A DNA stretch of 64,000 nt from DATLZU01 sp035573855 (GTDB lineage Bacteria > Nitrospirota > Nitrospiria > Nitrospirales > Nitrospiraceae), in contig DATLZU010000035.1 in the NCBI GenBank assembly GCA_035573855.1, positions 62,001 to 126,000 of the forward strand, read 5' to 3'. Of the stretch, positions 16,858 through 25,553 are shown piece after piece. The position numbers and the translations under genes were made by a program. Each line of letters opens with the position of its first letter. Position 1 is the first letter of the stretch. The notes under the pieces are model-generated. The model was not told the DNA's origin, did not search any database, and saw only the letters and a list, made by a program, of their open reading frames with translations.

Positions 16858-18423
16858 TTAGCGCCCTGCAACTTGAACGAGGGCATGGGGAATCTGGTCG
16901 ATGACATCGCCGGCGATCATGCCGGCAATACCCAATTGGGCGGCCGCGAGGTCTCCCGCTAGTCCGTGGAGATAGGTGGCGGCACATGCTGCGTCCCACG
17001 GGTTGAGGCCCTGGGCCAGTAAGCCGACGATCATGCCGGTCAACACATCGCCGGTGCCGGCTGTGGCCATGCCCGGGTTGCCGGTCGGGCAAATGGCGAC
17101 CGTGCCGTCCGGTCTCGCCACGACGGTCCTGGCTCCTTTCAGCACCAGAATGACGCTCCGCTGGACGGCGAATCGGCTGGCGACCCCGATGCGATCCGCA
17201 TTCACCGAGTGCGGCGTCGCCTCCGTTTCCAGTCTAGCCATTTCGCCGGGGTGCGGCGTGAGAATCGGCGGTGCCTTACACTCCCCCAGTAACGACGCCT
17301 TGCCGGCCAGCGCGTTCAGTGCGTCGGCATCCAGTACAGCGGGCTTGCCCATTTGCCTGATCAAGGCTTGGACCAGTTCGACCGTTTCCGGATGAGTCGT
17401 GAGGCCGGGTCCGACGGCGACAGCGGTCCTGGCGCTGATGAACGTCAGCAACCGGTCGAGGCCGGACCGCGCCAGCGTCCGGGCTTTGGTCTCCGGCATG
17501 GGCACGGTCATGGCTTCCAGCAACTTAGCTTCCAGCGTGTCGTTCACGCTCGACGGCGTGGCCACCGTGACCAGTCCGGCTCCCACCCGCAAGGCGGCCT
17601 TGGCGGCCATCGCCGCGGCTCCGGTTTTACCGACCGATCCCGCAATGATCGCGGCATGGCCGAAAGTGCCCTTGTGTGAGGATGGGGGACGGTGAGGAAG
17701 GACGCCGCGAACCGCGGCTTCGGTCAGGAGCGACACGCGGCTCTCGACCGCTTCGACATACGCGGGCGGAATGCCGATGTCGACAATCCTGACCTGTCCC
17801 GCATGGTCGATGCCAGGTCCCACGTACAGACCCAGTTTCGGCAGCCCGAACGTGACGGTCAACGTCGCGCGGACGGCGGCGCCCAACACGGCACCCGTGT
17901 CGGCGTGGATTCCCGAGGGGAGATCCACCGACACCGTCGGTCGGTTCGCCTCGTTGATCGCTTCGATGACTTCCCGATAGTTCCCGGTGATCGGCGCGGA
18001 GAGACCGGTTCCAAGCAGCGCGTCGACAACCACATCGCTTTCAGCGAGGACGGTTTTGAGCGGTTCGACGGAGCCAAGCGTGCGCACACCAGACTTCCCG
18101 ACCGCCCGGATGCAGCGGCGATACATGGTCCGCGCGTCGCGGGAGAGGTCCTTCTCGCCCGTCAGGAGAAACACTCGAACTCCGGCACGCTTCTTCGCCA
18201 GCAGGCGCGCGACGACGAGCCCATCTCCTCCGTTGTTGCCTTTCCCGCAGATGATCGTGACGGTCTTGCCGCTCAAACGGCCGAACACGTCTTCCATGTG
18301 GCTAACCACGCCAGCGCCGGCGCGTTCCATCAATGTCAGGCTGGGCACGCCGGCCTCCTGAATCGTGCGGCGATCGAGGGTTTGCATCTGCTCGGCGGTA
18401 ACGATCTTCATCACAGGAGGCAT
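16858..18423 (-). CDS. nnr: Bifunctional NAD(P)H-hydrate epimerase / ADP-dependent dehydratase
   Basis: Repairs hydrated NADH and NADPH. The N-terminal YjeF epimerase domain (about 1-215) has CGKGNNGGDGLVVARLL and VDALLGTGL; the C-terminal ribokinase-like dehydratase domain (about 230-521) has GHAAIIAGSVGKTGAAAMA, LTPHPGEMARL and GNPGMATAGTGDVLTGMI. 521 residues, the standard fused length. The start could also be MKIVTAEQM at 18411; neither ATG has a convincing ribosome site. Lies between pdxJ and tsaE, a common order. Confidence 0.95.
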   Translation of the reverse strand: MPPVMKIVTAEQMQTLDRRTIQEAGVPSLTLMERAGAGVVSHMEDVFGRLSGKTVTIICGKGNNGGDGLVVARLLAKKRAGVRVFLLTGEKDLSRDARTMYRRCIRAVGKSGVRTLGSVEPLKTVLAESDVVVDALLGTGLSAPITGNYREVIEAINEANRPTVSVDLPSGIHADTGAVLGAAVRATLTVTFGLPKLGLYVGPGIDHAGQVRIVDIGIPPAYVEAVESRVSLLTEAAVRGVLPHRPPSSHKGTFGHAAIIAGSVGKTGAAAMAAKAALRVGAGLVTVATPSSVNDTLEAKLLEAMTVPMPETKARTLARSGLDRLLTFISARTAVAVGPGLTTHPETVELVQALIRQMGKPAVLDADALNALAGKASLLGECKAPPILTPHPGEMARLETEATPHSVNADRIGVASRFAVQRSVILVLKGARTVVARPDGTVAICPTGNPGMATAGTGDVLTGMIVGLLAQGLNPWDAACAATYLHGLAGDLAAAQLGIAGMIAGDVIDQIPHALVQVAGR

Positions 18424-18453
18424 GAAGTTGGAGGCGCGGAGCGATTCGCCGGG

Positions 18454-19167
18454 TTACGAGAGGAGCTGTTTCATCTCGCGCACCGCCCGTTCGAGTCCGA
18501 CCAGAACGGCTCGGGCAATGATGCTGTGGCCGATGTTGTATTCGACGATCTCCTGGATATGGGTCAGCCGCTTCACGTTCCGGTAATTCAGCCCGTGGCC
18601 GGCATTGACTCCCATCCCGAGCTTGTAGGCCAACTTGGCGGCTTGTGACAGTGCTTCGACTTCGAGTTGCTCCTCTTTCGCGCGCTTCGCGTTGGCATAG
18701 CGGCCGGTATGCAATTCCACGTAATCGGCCGCCACCTTGTGCGCGGCCTTGACTTGCACGAGGTCCGGCTCGATGAACAGGCTCACCGGAATGCCCCCAT
18801 CGTGGAGCAACTCGACGATTTTTTGGATTTTGTCCCGCTGGCCGTCCACATCCAGGCCTCCTTCGGTAGTCAACTCCTGGCGCCGTTCCGGGACCAGGGT
18901 GACCAGGTGCGGCTTGACGCTGAGCGCCATTTTGGCCATGGACTCATCGGCCGCGATTTCCAGGTCCAGCTTGGTCTGGACGATCTCTCGGAGCCGGGTC
19001 AAGTCGCGATCCTGGATATGGCGGCGGTCCTCCCGCAGGTGTACGACGAGCCCGTCGGCGCCGGCCAGTTCCACCAGCACCGCCGCGGCGATGGGGTCCG
19101 GCTCGATACCGCCCCGTGCTTGTCGGAGGGTCGCCACATGATCGATGTTGACACCGAGTCTCGCCAT
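18454..19167 (-). CDS. pdxJ: Pyridoxine 5'-phosphate synthase PdxJ
   Basis: Condenses 1-deoxyxylulose 5-phosphate with 3-amino-2-oxopropyl phosphate in DXP-dependent vitamin B6 synthesis. The protein starts ARLGVNIDHVATLRQARGG with the conserved His, then VVHLREDRRHIQDRDL, LVPERRQELTTEGGLDV, SLFIEPD and VELHTGRYA, and ends with GHGLNYRNV and IGHSIIARAV. 237 residues, full TIM barrel. First gene of the leftward operon, divergent from alaC; the shared gap has the alaC promoter, but I see no clear promoter for pdxJ. Confidence 0.97.
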   Translation of the reverse strand: MARLGVNIDHVATLRQARGGIEPDPIAAAVLVELAGADGLVVHLREDRRHIQDRDLTRLREIVQTKLDLEIAADESMAKMALSVKPHLVTLVPERRQELTTEGGLDVDGQRDKIQKIVELLHDGGIPVSLFIEPDLVQVKAAHKVAADYVELHTGRYANAKRAKEEQLEVEALSQAAKLAYKLGMGVNAGHGLNYRNVKRLTHIQEIVEYNIGHSIIARAVLVGLERAVREMKQLLS

Positions 19168-19348
19168 GGCGTCGTTCCTGCGCTGGGCGCGCGATGCGTC
19201 GTGCGGAAACTCATTGCGAGCTTGCGCAAGGTGAAGCGCATTATTACAGAAACCTCAGAGGCGAGCAAGAACCAGCCCGTCGGTCCCAGCGGCGCGCGGC
19301 CGGAGTCTGCTCGCCGACCCAACGACAACCTGCAAGTATCGGCGAAAA

Positions 19349-19378
19349 TTGACTGAAATCGCCCCGGTCGATTAGAAT
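19349..19378 (+). promoter_or_regulatory. Sigma-70-type promoter of the alaC-cimA operon
   Basis: TTGACT (19349-19354), 18-bp spacer, TAGAAT (19373-19378), leaving about 65 bases of leader before the GTG at 19451. The leader is too short for a known amino-acid riboswitch, and I see no attenuator peptide. Confidence 0.6.
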
Positions 19379-19450
19379 AGGCCACCTTTGGGACCAGGAC
19401 AGCCTATCCTGTCAACCCGTCCCCGGCCTGCGTCTGGCGAAGGAGTGTTC

Positions 19451-20638
19451 GTGCTGGAGGGATTCTACCGGATCAAGCGGCTTCCCCCTTACGTGTTCGC
19501 GCAGGTTCAGGCCCTGAAGCTGGAAGCCCGTCGCAGGGGCGAAGATATCATCGACTTCGGCATGGGGAATCCGGACCAGCCGACGCCGAGCCACATCGTC
19601 GAGAAACTGATCGAGACGGCCAAGAAGGCCAAGAACCACCGGTATTCCGCCTCGCGCGGCATCACCAAACTGCGCCATGCGATCACCGGCTGGTACAAGC
19701 GCAACTACAACGTCGACCTTGATCCCGAAACCGAGGCGATCGTGACCATTGGTTCGAAGGAGGGTCTCGCCCACCTCGCCCTGGCGATGATCGGGCCCGG
19801 CGATGTGGTCCTCACGCCCACGCCGACCTATCCAATTCATATGTATAGCTTTGTCATTGCGGGCGGCGAGGTGCGGGGGATTGAACTGCGGCAAGACAGC
19901 GATTTTTTTGAAGACTTGATTCGGGTCTATCGGCAGACGTTTCCCCGTCCCCGTATCCTTGTGATTAATTTTCCGCACAATCCCACGACGGCGGTGGTTG
20001 ACCTGGAATTTTTCAAGAAAGTAGTGGCCTTTGCCAAAGAGCACAACGTCGTTGTGATCCACGATTTGGCCTACGCCGACATCGTCTTCGACGGCTATAA
20101 GGCGCCTAGCCTGCTGCAGGTGCCGGAAGCCAAGGATATCGGCGTGGAGTTCTACACGCTGTCGAAAAGCTACAACATGCCGGGATGGCGTGTCGGATTT
20201 TGCGTCGGCAATCGCGAGGTGGTAGGGGCGCTGGCCAAGATCAAGAGCTATCTGGATTACGGCATCTTCCAGCCGATCCAGATTGCCAGCATCATCGCGT
20301 TGAACGGACCGCAGGATTGCGTGAAGGAGACGGTGCAGTTGTATCAGAAGCGGCGGAACGTTCTGGTGGGCGGTCTGAACCGGATCGGATGGCCGGTCGA
20401 CAAGCCGCGCGCGACGATGTTCGTCTGGGCTAGGATCCCGCAACCGTACCGGGGCATGGGGTCGCTGGAATTTTCCAAGCTCCTCCTGAAAGACGCAAAG
20501 GTCGCCGTGTCACCCGGCATCGGTTTCGGCGAGGGCGGAGATGACTACGTACGGTTCGCACTCGTGGAGAACGAGCACCGGACCAGGCAGGCGATCAGGG
20601 GGATCCGCAAGGCGTTGAAATTGAATGGAAACGGGTAA
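19451..20638 (+). CDS. alaC: Alanine aminotransferase AlaC-type (class I/II)
   Basis: Class I PLP aminotransferase closely matching the E. coli AlaC pattern: IKRLPPYVFAQVQALKLEAR, DIIDFGMGNPDQPTP, VTIGSKEGLAHLALAM, PTPTYPIHMYSFVIAGG, VIHDLAYADIVFDGYKAPS, and the Schiff-base lysine in TLSKSYNMPGWRVGF. Such enzymes interconvert alanine/2-oxoglutarate and pyruvate/glutamate; LL-diaminopimelate aminotransferases are relatives. A GTG at 19451 with AAGGAG five bases upstream gives 395 residues and starts just before the conserved region; a GTG at 19388 is possible but adds an unconserved leader. The TAA overlaps the next ATG (TAATG). Confidence 0.9.
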   Translation: MLEGFYRIKRLPPYVFAQVQALKLEARRRGEDIIDFGMGNPDQPTPSHIVEKLIETAKKAKNHRYSASRGITKLRHAITGWYKRNYNVDLDPETEAIVTIGSKEGLAHLALAMIGPGDVVLTPTPTYPIHMYSFVIAGGEVRGIELRQDSDFFEDLIRVYRQTFPRPRILVINFPHNPTTAVVDLEFFKKVVAFAKEHNVVVIHDLAYADIVFDGYKAPSLLQVPEAKDIGVEFYTLSKSYNMPGWRVGFCVGNREVVGALAKIKSYLDYGIFQPIQIASIIALNGPQDCVKETVQLYQKRRNVLVGGLNRIGWPVDKPRATMFVWARIPQPYRGMGSLEFSKLLLKDAKVAVSPGIGFGEGGDDYVRFALVENEHRTRQAIRGIRKALKLNGNG

Positions 20639-21951
20639 TGAGGTCGCGTATCGGGGTCGGCCTGATCGGATTCGGCACGGTCGGAACGGGAGTGGTCAAG
20701 ATCCTCATGGGGCACGCCGCTCTCATCCGGCGGCGGGTCGGCGTGCCGATCGAATTGGTGCGCGTCGCGGATCTCGACATCACGCGGGACCGCGGTGTCG
20801 CGTTGCCGGACGGCGTGCTGACGACCGACGCGAAACGGGTCATCGACGATCCCGCGGTCGACATCGTCATCGAATTGATCGGAGGCTCTGATGCGGCCAA
20901 GCGAGTGATCCTCGATGCGATGGCGAAGGGTAAGGCGGTGGTCACGGCGAACAAGGCCTTGCTAGCCGTCCACGGCGAGGAGATTTTCGAGGCCGCGGTC
21001 AGGCACCGGGTCGATCTGGGTTTTGAAGCCAGTGTCGGCGGAGGAATCCCGGTCATCCGCGCGTTGGTCGAAGGCCTGGCCGCCGATACGATTCTCTCGG
21101 TCTACGGCATCATCAACGGGACGTCCAATTACATTCTGAGCCGCATGACCAAGGAGGGACACGGCTTCACCGAGGTGCTTGAAGAAGCCAAGCGGGCTGG
21201 CTATGCCGAGGCGAACCCGACGTTCGATGTAGCCGGTATCGACTCAGCACACAAGCTGGCCATTATGGTCAGCCTAGCCTATGGGACGCCGGTCAACTTC
21301 AAGGATATCTATACAGAAGGCATCACCAAGCTGACGCCGCTGGATATCACCTATGCGAAGGAGTTCGGGTTTGCGATCAAGCTGCTCGCCATCGCGAAAT
21401 TTTTGGACGGGGAGATCGAGGCTCGCGTTCATCCGACGATGATCCCTTCGACTTCCCCTATCGCGCAGGTGGACGGAGTCTACAATGCGATCCAATTGAT
21501 CGGGGATGCAGTCGGCGATGTCGTCCTCTACGGCCAGGGCGCCGGATCATTGCCGACCGGCAGCGCGGTCGTGAGCGACGTTGTCGCGATCGCCCGCAAT
21601 CTGCTCGTGGGCGCAGCCGGCCGGGTGCCTCCGGCGTCTTTCCGGCAGGATCAGCGCCGGCCGCTCCGAGTCCGTCCGATCGATGAAATCCGCTCCTTGT
21701 ACTACATGCGATTTATGGTGCTCGACAAGCCCGGAGTCTTATCGCAGATTTCAGGAGTCCTGGGACGGTATGGCATCAGCATTTCATCCGTGCTGCAGCA
21801 GGGCCGCAAGGAGGGGCAAACGGTGCCGGTCGTGATCATGACGCACACGGCGACCGAGCGAGATGTGCAGGCCGCCCTCCGCGAGATCGATCAGATGGCG
21901 TTCATCTCCCAACCCACCACCTTGATCCGCGTCGAGGGGCAGGACGAATGA
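20638..21951 (+). CDS. hom: Homoserine dehydrogenase
   Basis: Reduces aspartate semialdehyde to homoserine, the branch to threonine, isoleucine and methionine. N-terminal NAD(P) fold VGLIGFGTVGTGVVKIL, VTANKALLA, the catalytic-domain stretch GIINGTSNYILSRMT and YAEANPTFDVAGIDSAHKL, and a C-terminal ACT domain (from about residue 355, MVLDKPGVLSQISGVLGRYG) for feedback control, probably by threonine. 437 residues. Translationally coupled to alaC. Confidence 0.97.
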   Translation: MRSRIGVGLIGFGTVGTGVVKILMGHAALIRRRVGVPIELVRVADLDITRDRGVALPDGVLTTDAKRVIDDPAVDIVIELIGGSDAAKRVILDAMAKGKAVVTANKALLAVHGEEIFEAAVRHRVDLGFEASVGGGIPVIRALVEGLAADTILSVYGIINGTSNYILSRMTKEGHGFTEVLEEAKRAGYAEANPTFDVAGIDSAHKLAIMVSLAYGTPVNFKDIYTEGITKLTPLDITYAKEFGFAIKLLAIAKFLDGEIEARVHPTMIPSTSPIAQVDGVYNAIQLIGDAVGDVVLYGQGAGSLPTGSAVVSDVVAIARNLLVGAAGRVPPASFRQDQRRPLRVRPIDEIRSLYYMRFMVLDKPGVLSQISGVLGRYGISISSVLQQGRKEGQTVPVVIMTHTATERDVQAALREIDQMAFISQPTTLIRVEGQDE

Positions 21952-22001
21952 GGCATGCGCCCCGCCGGGTCCGATGCGGTCACTGACCGGCTGTCTTTCC
22001 C

Positions 22002-23060
22002 ATGACACGCTGGCGCGGCGTCATCAACGAGTATCGCAAATTCCTCCCGGTGTCCGAGCAGACGCCGGTGGTGACCTTGGGCGAGGGCAATACGCCCCTC
22101 ATCCATGCCGTGCGCTTGGGGAAAAAGGTCGCGCCCGGCGTCGAACTGTATCTGAAGTTCGAAGGGGCCAATCCGACCGGGTCGTTCAAAGACCGCGGGA
22201 TGACGATGGCGATCTCCAAGGCCATGGAGGCCGGAGCCCAGGCGGTGATCTGCGCCTCCACAGGCAACACCTCGGCCTCGGCCGCCGCCTACGGTGCTTG
22301 CGCGGGCTTGGCAGTTTACGTTTTGATTCCGGCTGGCAAGATCGCGCTCGGCAAGCTCTCTCAAGCCATGATGCATCAGGCAACGGTGATTCAGATCGAA
22401 GGCAATTTCGACCAGGCGCTGGCCATCGTCAAAGAACTGGCCGCCGCCTATAAAATCGAGCTGGTGAACTCGATCAATCCTTTTCGAATCGAGGGGCAGA
22501 AAACAGCCGCGATGGAGGTCTGCGACCAACTCGGCGATGCGCCGAGCGTCCATGTCTTACCGGTGGGCAACGCCGGCAACATCACCGCCTATTGGCGCGG
22601 CTACAAGGAGTATCGCGCAGCCAACCAATGCACCCGTCTCCCGCGCATGATCGGGTTTCAAGCGGCGGGAGCCGCGCCGATCGTACTCGGCCGGGTGGTG
22701 GAGGAGCCACAGACGATTGCGACCGCCATACGGATCGGCAATCCGGCCAGTTGGACTGCGGCGCTCGAGGCGGTGCGAGAATCCTTCGGGCTGATCGACA
22801 TGGTCACCGATGAGGAAATCCTGCACGCCTATACGCTGATTGCGGCGGAAGCGGGCGTCTTTTGCGAACCGGCTTCGGCTGCTTCGGTGGCCGGTGTCAT
22901 CAAGCTGAGCCGGGTTGGCGCGTTGCGGGAAGGCGACACGGTGGTGTGTACGTTGACCGGCCACGGGTTGAAAGACGCTGATACAGCGATCAGCGTATCC
23001 AGGCAACCGCTGACGGTGAAAGCCAGCCGCGAGGACGTAGCCCGTCTCTTGAAGGTCTAG
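22002..23060 (+). CDS. thrC: Threonine synthase
   Basis: PLP enzyme converting O-phosphohomoserine to threonine. The PLP lysine lies in GANPTGSFKDRGMTMAI; STGNTSASAAAYGA binds phosphate and GNAGNITAYWRGY is the second cofactor loop. 352 residues, the short thrC class lacking the N-terminal extension. Directly follows hom and precedes the PGM-like gene. Its substrate needs a homoserine kinase, and no GHMP-type thrB is present in this operon. Confidence 0.96.
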   Translation: MTRWRGVINEYRKFLPVSEQTPVVTLGEGNTPLIHAVRLGKKVAPGVELYLKFEGANPTGSFKDRGMTMAISKAMEAGAQAVICASTGNTSASAAAYGACAGLAVYVLIPAGKIALGKLSQAMMHQATVIQIEGNFDQALAIVKELAAAYKIELVNSINPFRIEGQKTAAMEVCDQLGDAPSVHVLPVGNAGNITAYWRGYKEYRAANQCTRLPRMIGFQAAGAAPIVLGRVVEEPQTIATAIRIGNPASWTAALEAVRESFGLIDMVTDEEILHAYTLIAAEAGVFCEPASAASVAGVIKLSRVGALREGDTVVCTLTGHGLKDADTAISVSRQPLTVKASREDVARLLKV

Positions 23061-23075
23061 CTCGACGGATGTGCC

Positions 23076-24320
23076 ATGAAATACGTGATTCTCCACGCAA
23101 GCGGAATGAATGACGAGCCCTACCGGGAACTGGGCGGGAAAACCCCGCTCCAGGCGGCCTCCACTCCGAACATGGACCGGTTGGTTCGGGAGGGAGAATT
23201 GGGACTGGCGGCTGTTCCGTCCGACGGGACGCTGGCAGGCAGTGATGTGACAGGTGTGTCGATCCTCGGCTATGACCCGCGCAAATACTACCCCGGGCCG
23301 GCGCCGCTGGAGGCGGCCAGTCTCGGCGTGGCCGTCGGCGAGCATGATGTCGTGTTCCGTTGCACCATGGTGACGTTGCGCACGGAAGCTGTCCAGGGGG
23401 GGAAACCCACGATGGATGTCAAGAAGTTCGGCCCGCATGTGATCCTGGATGACCCGACCGCCGGCTACATCGACACGGAGCAAGCGCGCGAGCTCATCGA
23501 TGCGGTCAACGAGCAGCTCGGTTCCGAGACGATTCAGTTTTATCCCGGCATTGGGCATCGGCATCTGATGGTGTGGGTCGGAGGCAAGGCCCGCGCCTCG
23601 TGTGTGGATCCACGCCAAGCGGTCGGGCGCCAGATCGCCGAGTGTTTGCCGACCGGCGATGGAGCGGATATTTTGCGAAAGCTGATGGAGGCCGCCCTCA
23701 TTATCCTCCGGGATCATCCCATCAACGACGATCGGCGTGAAGCAGGGCTGAAGCCGGCCAACTGTTTATGGTTGTGGGGACCTGGACGTCCGCACGCTTG
23801 GCCGAGCTTGACGGAACGCTTCGGGGTCACGGGCGCCGTCGTCGCCTCCAGCGACCTGCATCGGGGAATCGGGATCTGCGCCGGTTTGGAGGCGGTGGAA
23901 CCGGTGGTTTTAAGCGGAGCCGACGGCCCCACATTGACGACGGTGGGTGAAGCGACGCTTCGCGAGCTGGCCTGCAGGGACCTCGTGTATGTGCACGTGG
24001 CGTTGCCCGACGAGATCCTGTACGGTGGCGATCCCAAAGCCAAACTGCGGGTGATCGAGGAATTCGACAAGCACGTTGTGGGGACCGTGGTGAGTGGGCT
24101 CCCTCAATGGGGGGCCTACCGAATGTTGCTCGTCTCGGACCATGCAGTGGCGGGGAACAACAAAATGCAGTCCCCGCTGGCGCTGTATGTGTTCGCAGAA
24201 GGGCCGGCGCAAAAGATTGCCCCCAGCTCGCGGCGATTCAGCGAAATGGATGCCAAATCGAGCGACGCGCCTTTGCGGGAAGCCACCAAGCTGATCACCA
24301 AGCTGTTCCCGCGCGGATAG
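23076..24320 (+). CDS. ApgM/iPGM-family protein, candidate alternative homoserine kinase
   Basis: 414-residue alkaline-phosphatase-superfamily protein resembling archaeal-type cofactor-independent phosphoglycerate mutase: LGGKTPLQAASTPNMDRLVR, AGSDVTGVSILGYDP with the expected catalytic Ser, YYPGPAPLEAASLGVAV, and IGHRHLMVW. Compared from memory with ApgM, the first metal motif DGxGD reads SGMND, the DExxH motif reads DEILY, and the His after the late DH (SDHAVAGNNK) is missing, so three canonical metal ligands are altered. It sits between thrC and lysC in an operon with no GHMP thrB. PGM-like proteins are proposed homoserine kinases in Bacteroides and others, so that role is the best inference. 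A mutase role cannot be excluded but looks unlikely with these changes. Confidence 0.75.
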   Translation: MKYVILHASGMNDEPYRELGGKTPLQAASTPNMDRLVREGELGLAAVPSDGTLAGSDVTGVSILGYDPRKYYPGPAPLEAASLGVAVGEHDVVFRCTMVTLRTEAVQGGKPTMDVKKFGPHVILDDPTAGYIDTEQARELIDAVNEQLGSETIQFYPGIGHRHLMVWVGGKARASCVDPRQAVGRQIAECLPTGDGADILRKLMEAALIILRDHPINDDRREAGLKPANCLWLWGPGRPHAWPSLTERFGVTGAVVASSDLHRGIGICAGLEAVEPVVLSGADGPTLTTVGEATLRELACRDLVYVHVALPDEILYGGDPKAKLRVIEEFDKHVVGTVVSGLPQWGAYRMLLVSDHAVAGNNKMQSPLALYVFAEGPAQKIAPSSRRFSEMDAKSSDAPLREATKLITKLFPRG

Positions 24321-24329
24321 AGACGGGAC

Positions 24330-25553
24330 ATGGCGTTGATCGTCCAAAAATACGGCGGCACGTCGGTCGGGAGCATCGAGCGGATCCATCGGGTCGCCGA
24401 CCGTGTCGCCCGGGATCACCGGGATGGACACCAGATCGTCGTGGTCCTCTCTGCGATGAGCGGGGAAACCGATCGGCTTCTCCGGTTGGCGCACGAAGTC
24501 ACGCCCTCGCCGGACGAGCGCGAGCTGGATATGCTCCTGTCCACCGGGGAACGGGTGACGATCGCGCTGTTGGCGATGGATCTGCGGGGACGAGGGCTCA
24601 ACGCCAGATCCTTTACCGGCCGGCAGGTCGGGATTCTGACTAACAGCTCCCATACCAAGGCCCGTATCGCCCGGGTGACGGCCGAACGGATCAGAACCGC
24701 GCTGGCGGAAGGCGTCATCCCGGTCGTGGCGGGGTTTCAGGGGATCAATGAACAGTCCGACGTGACCACACTGGGGCGGGGCGGATCGGATCTGACGGCG
24801 GTCGCTTTGGCCGCCGCGCTCAAAGCTGATCGGTGCATTATCTTCACCGATGTTGACGGCGTCTACACAGCGGATCCGAACATCGTGCCGACCGCCAGGC
24901 GTATCGATAAGATCTCATACGAAGAGATGCTGGAACTGGCGAGCCTGGGCGCAAAGGTTTTGCAAAGCCGGTCGGTCGAGTTCGCCGCGAAGTATGGGGT
25001 GCCGATCGAGGTTCGTTCCAGTTTTACCGAAGGAAAGGGAACGCTCGTGACGACTGAAGACGCGGACATGGAAGGCGTGGCGGTCTCCGGGGTCACCGGC
25101 GATCGCAATCAGGCGAAGATCACGATCGTCGGAGTCCCCGACAAGCCGGGCATCGCGGCGCGCATTTTTGGGCCGGTGGCGGAAGCCAATATCGTGGTCG
25201 ACATGATCATCCAAAACGTGAGCCAGGCTTCGCTGACGGACATTTCGTTCACCGTGCCACGGGCCGATCTGCGGAAAGCGGTCAGCCTCGTGCAGCGCGT
25301 GGCGAAGGAGATCGACGCCAAGTCAGTGGCTGTGACCGAGGCCATCGCCAAGGTGTCGCTCGTGGGTGTGGGGATGCGGTCGCATTCCGGTGTTGCGGCC
25401 AAGATGTTTGAGGTGTTGTCTCGGGAAGGCGTGAACATCATGATGATCAGCACCTCGGAGATCAAAATCTCCTGCGTGATCGATGAAAAATATCTCGAGC
25501 TCGCCATGCGGGCTCTGCATGCCGCCTTCGGATTGGATCGGGTGCCATCATGA
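24330..25553 (+). CDS. lysC: Aspartate kinase
   Basis: Phosphorylates aspartate, first step to lysine, threonine, methionine and diaminopimelate. Kinase motifs: VQKYGGTSVGS (residues 5-15), VVLSAMSGETDRLL, GFQGINEQSDVTTLGRGGSD and FTDVDGVYTADP. Two ACT repeats at the C-terminus (from about residue 260, KITIVGVPDKPGIAARIF, and VSLVGVGMRSHSGVAAKMF) give feedback inhibition. 407 residues. Ends in an ATGA overlap with cimA. Confidence 0.97.
   Translation: MALIVQKYGGTSVGSIERIHRVADRVARDHRDGHQIVVVLSAMSGETDRLLRLAHEVTPSPDERELDMLLSTGERVTIALLAMDLRGRGLNARSFTGRQVGILTNSSHTKARIARVTAERIRTALAEGVIPVVAGFQGINEQSDVTTLGRGGSDLTAVALAAALKADRCIIFTDVDGVYTADPNIVPTARRIDKISYEEMLELASLGAKVLQSRSVEFAAKYGVPIEVRSSFTEGKGTLVTTEDADMEGVAVSGVTGDRNQAKITIVGVPDKPGIAARIFGPVAEANIVVDMIIQNVSQASLTDISFTVPRADLRKAVSLVQRVAKEIDAKSVAVTEAIAKVSLVGVGMRSHSGVAAKMFEVLSREGVNIMMISTSEIKISCVIDEKYLELAMRALHAAFGLDRVPS

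Noticed and set aside
17692..18648. 318-residue + strand frame across nnr and pdxJ
   Set aside because: Antisense to two certain genes; composition is that of a shadow frame (His/Arg/Asp-rich).
19168..19450. Amino-acid riboswitch or attenuator before the alaC-cimA operon
   Set aside because: The leader after the promoter is only about 65 bases and shows neither an aptamer core nor a threonine/isoleucine-rich leader peptide.
19412..20443. 343-residue - strand frame opposite alaC
   Set aside because: Shadow of a strongly conserved aminotransferase.
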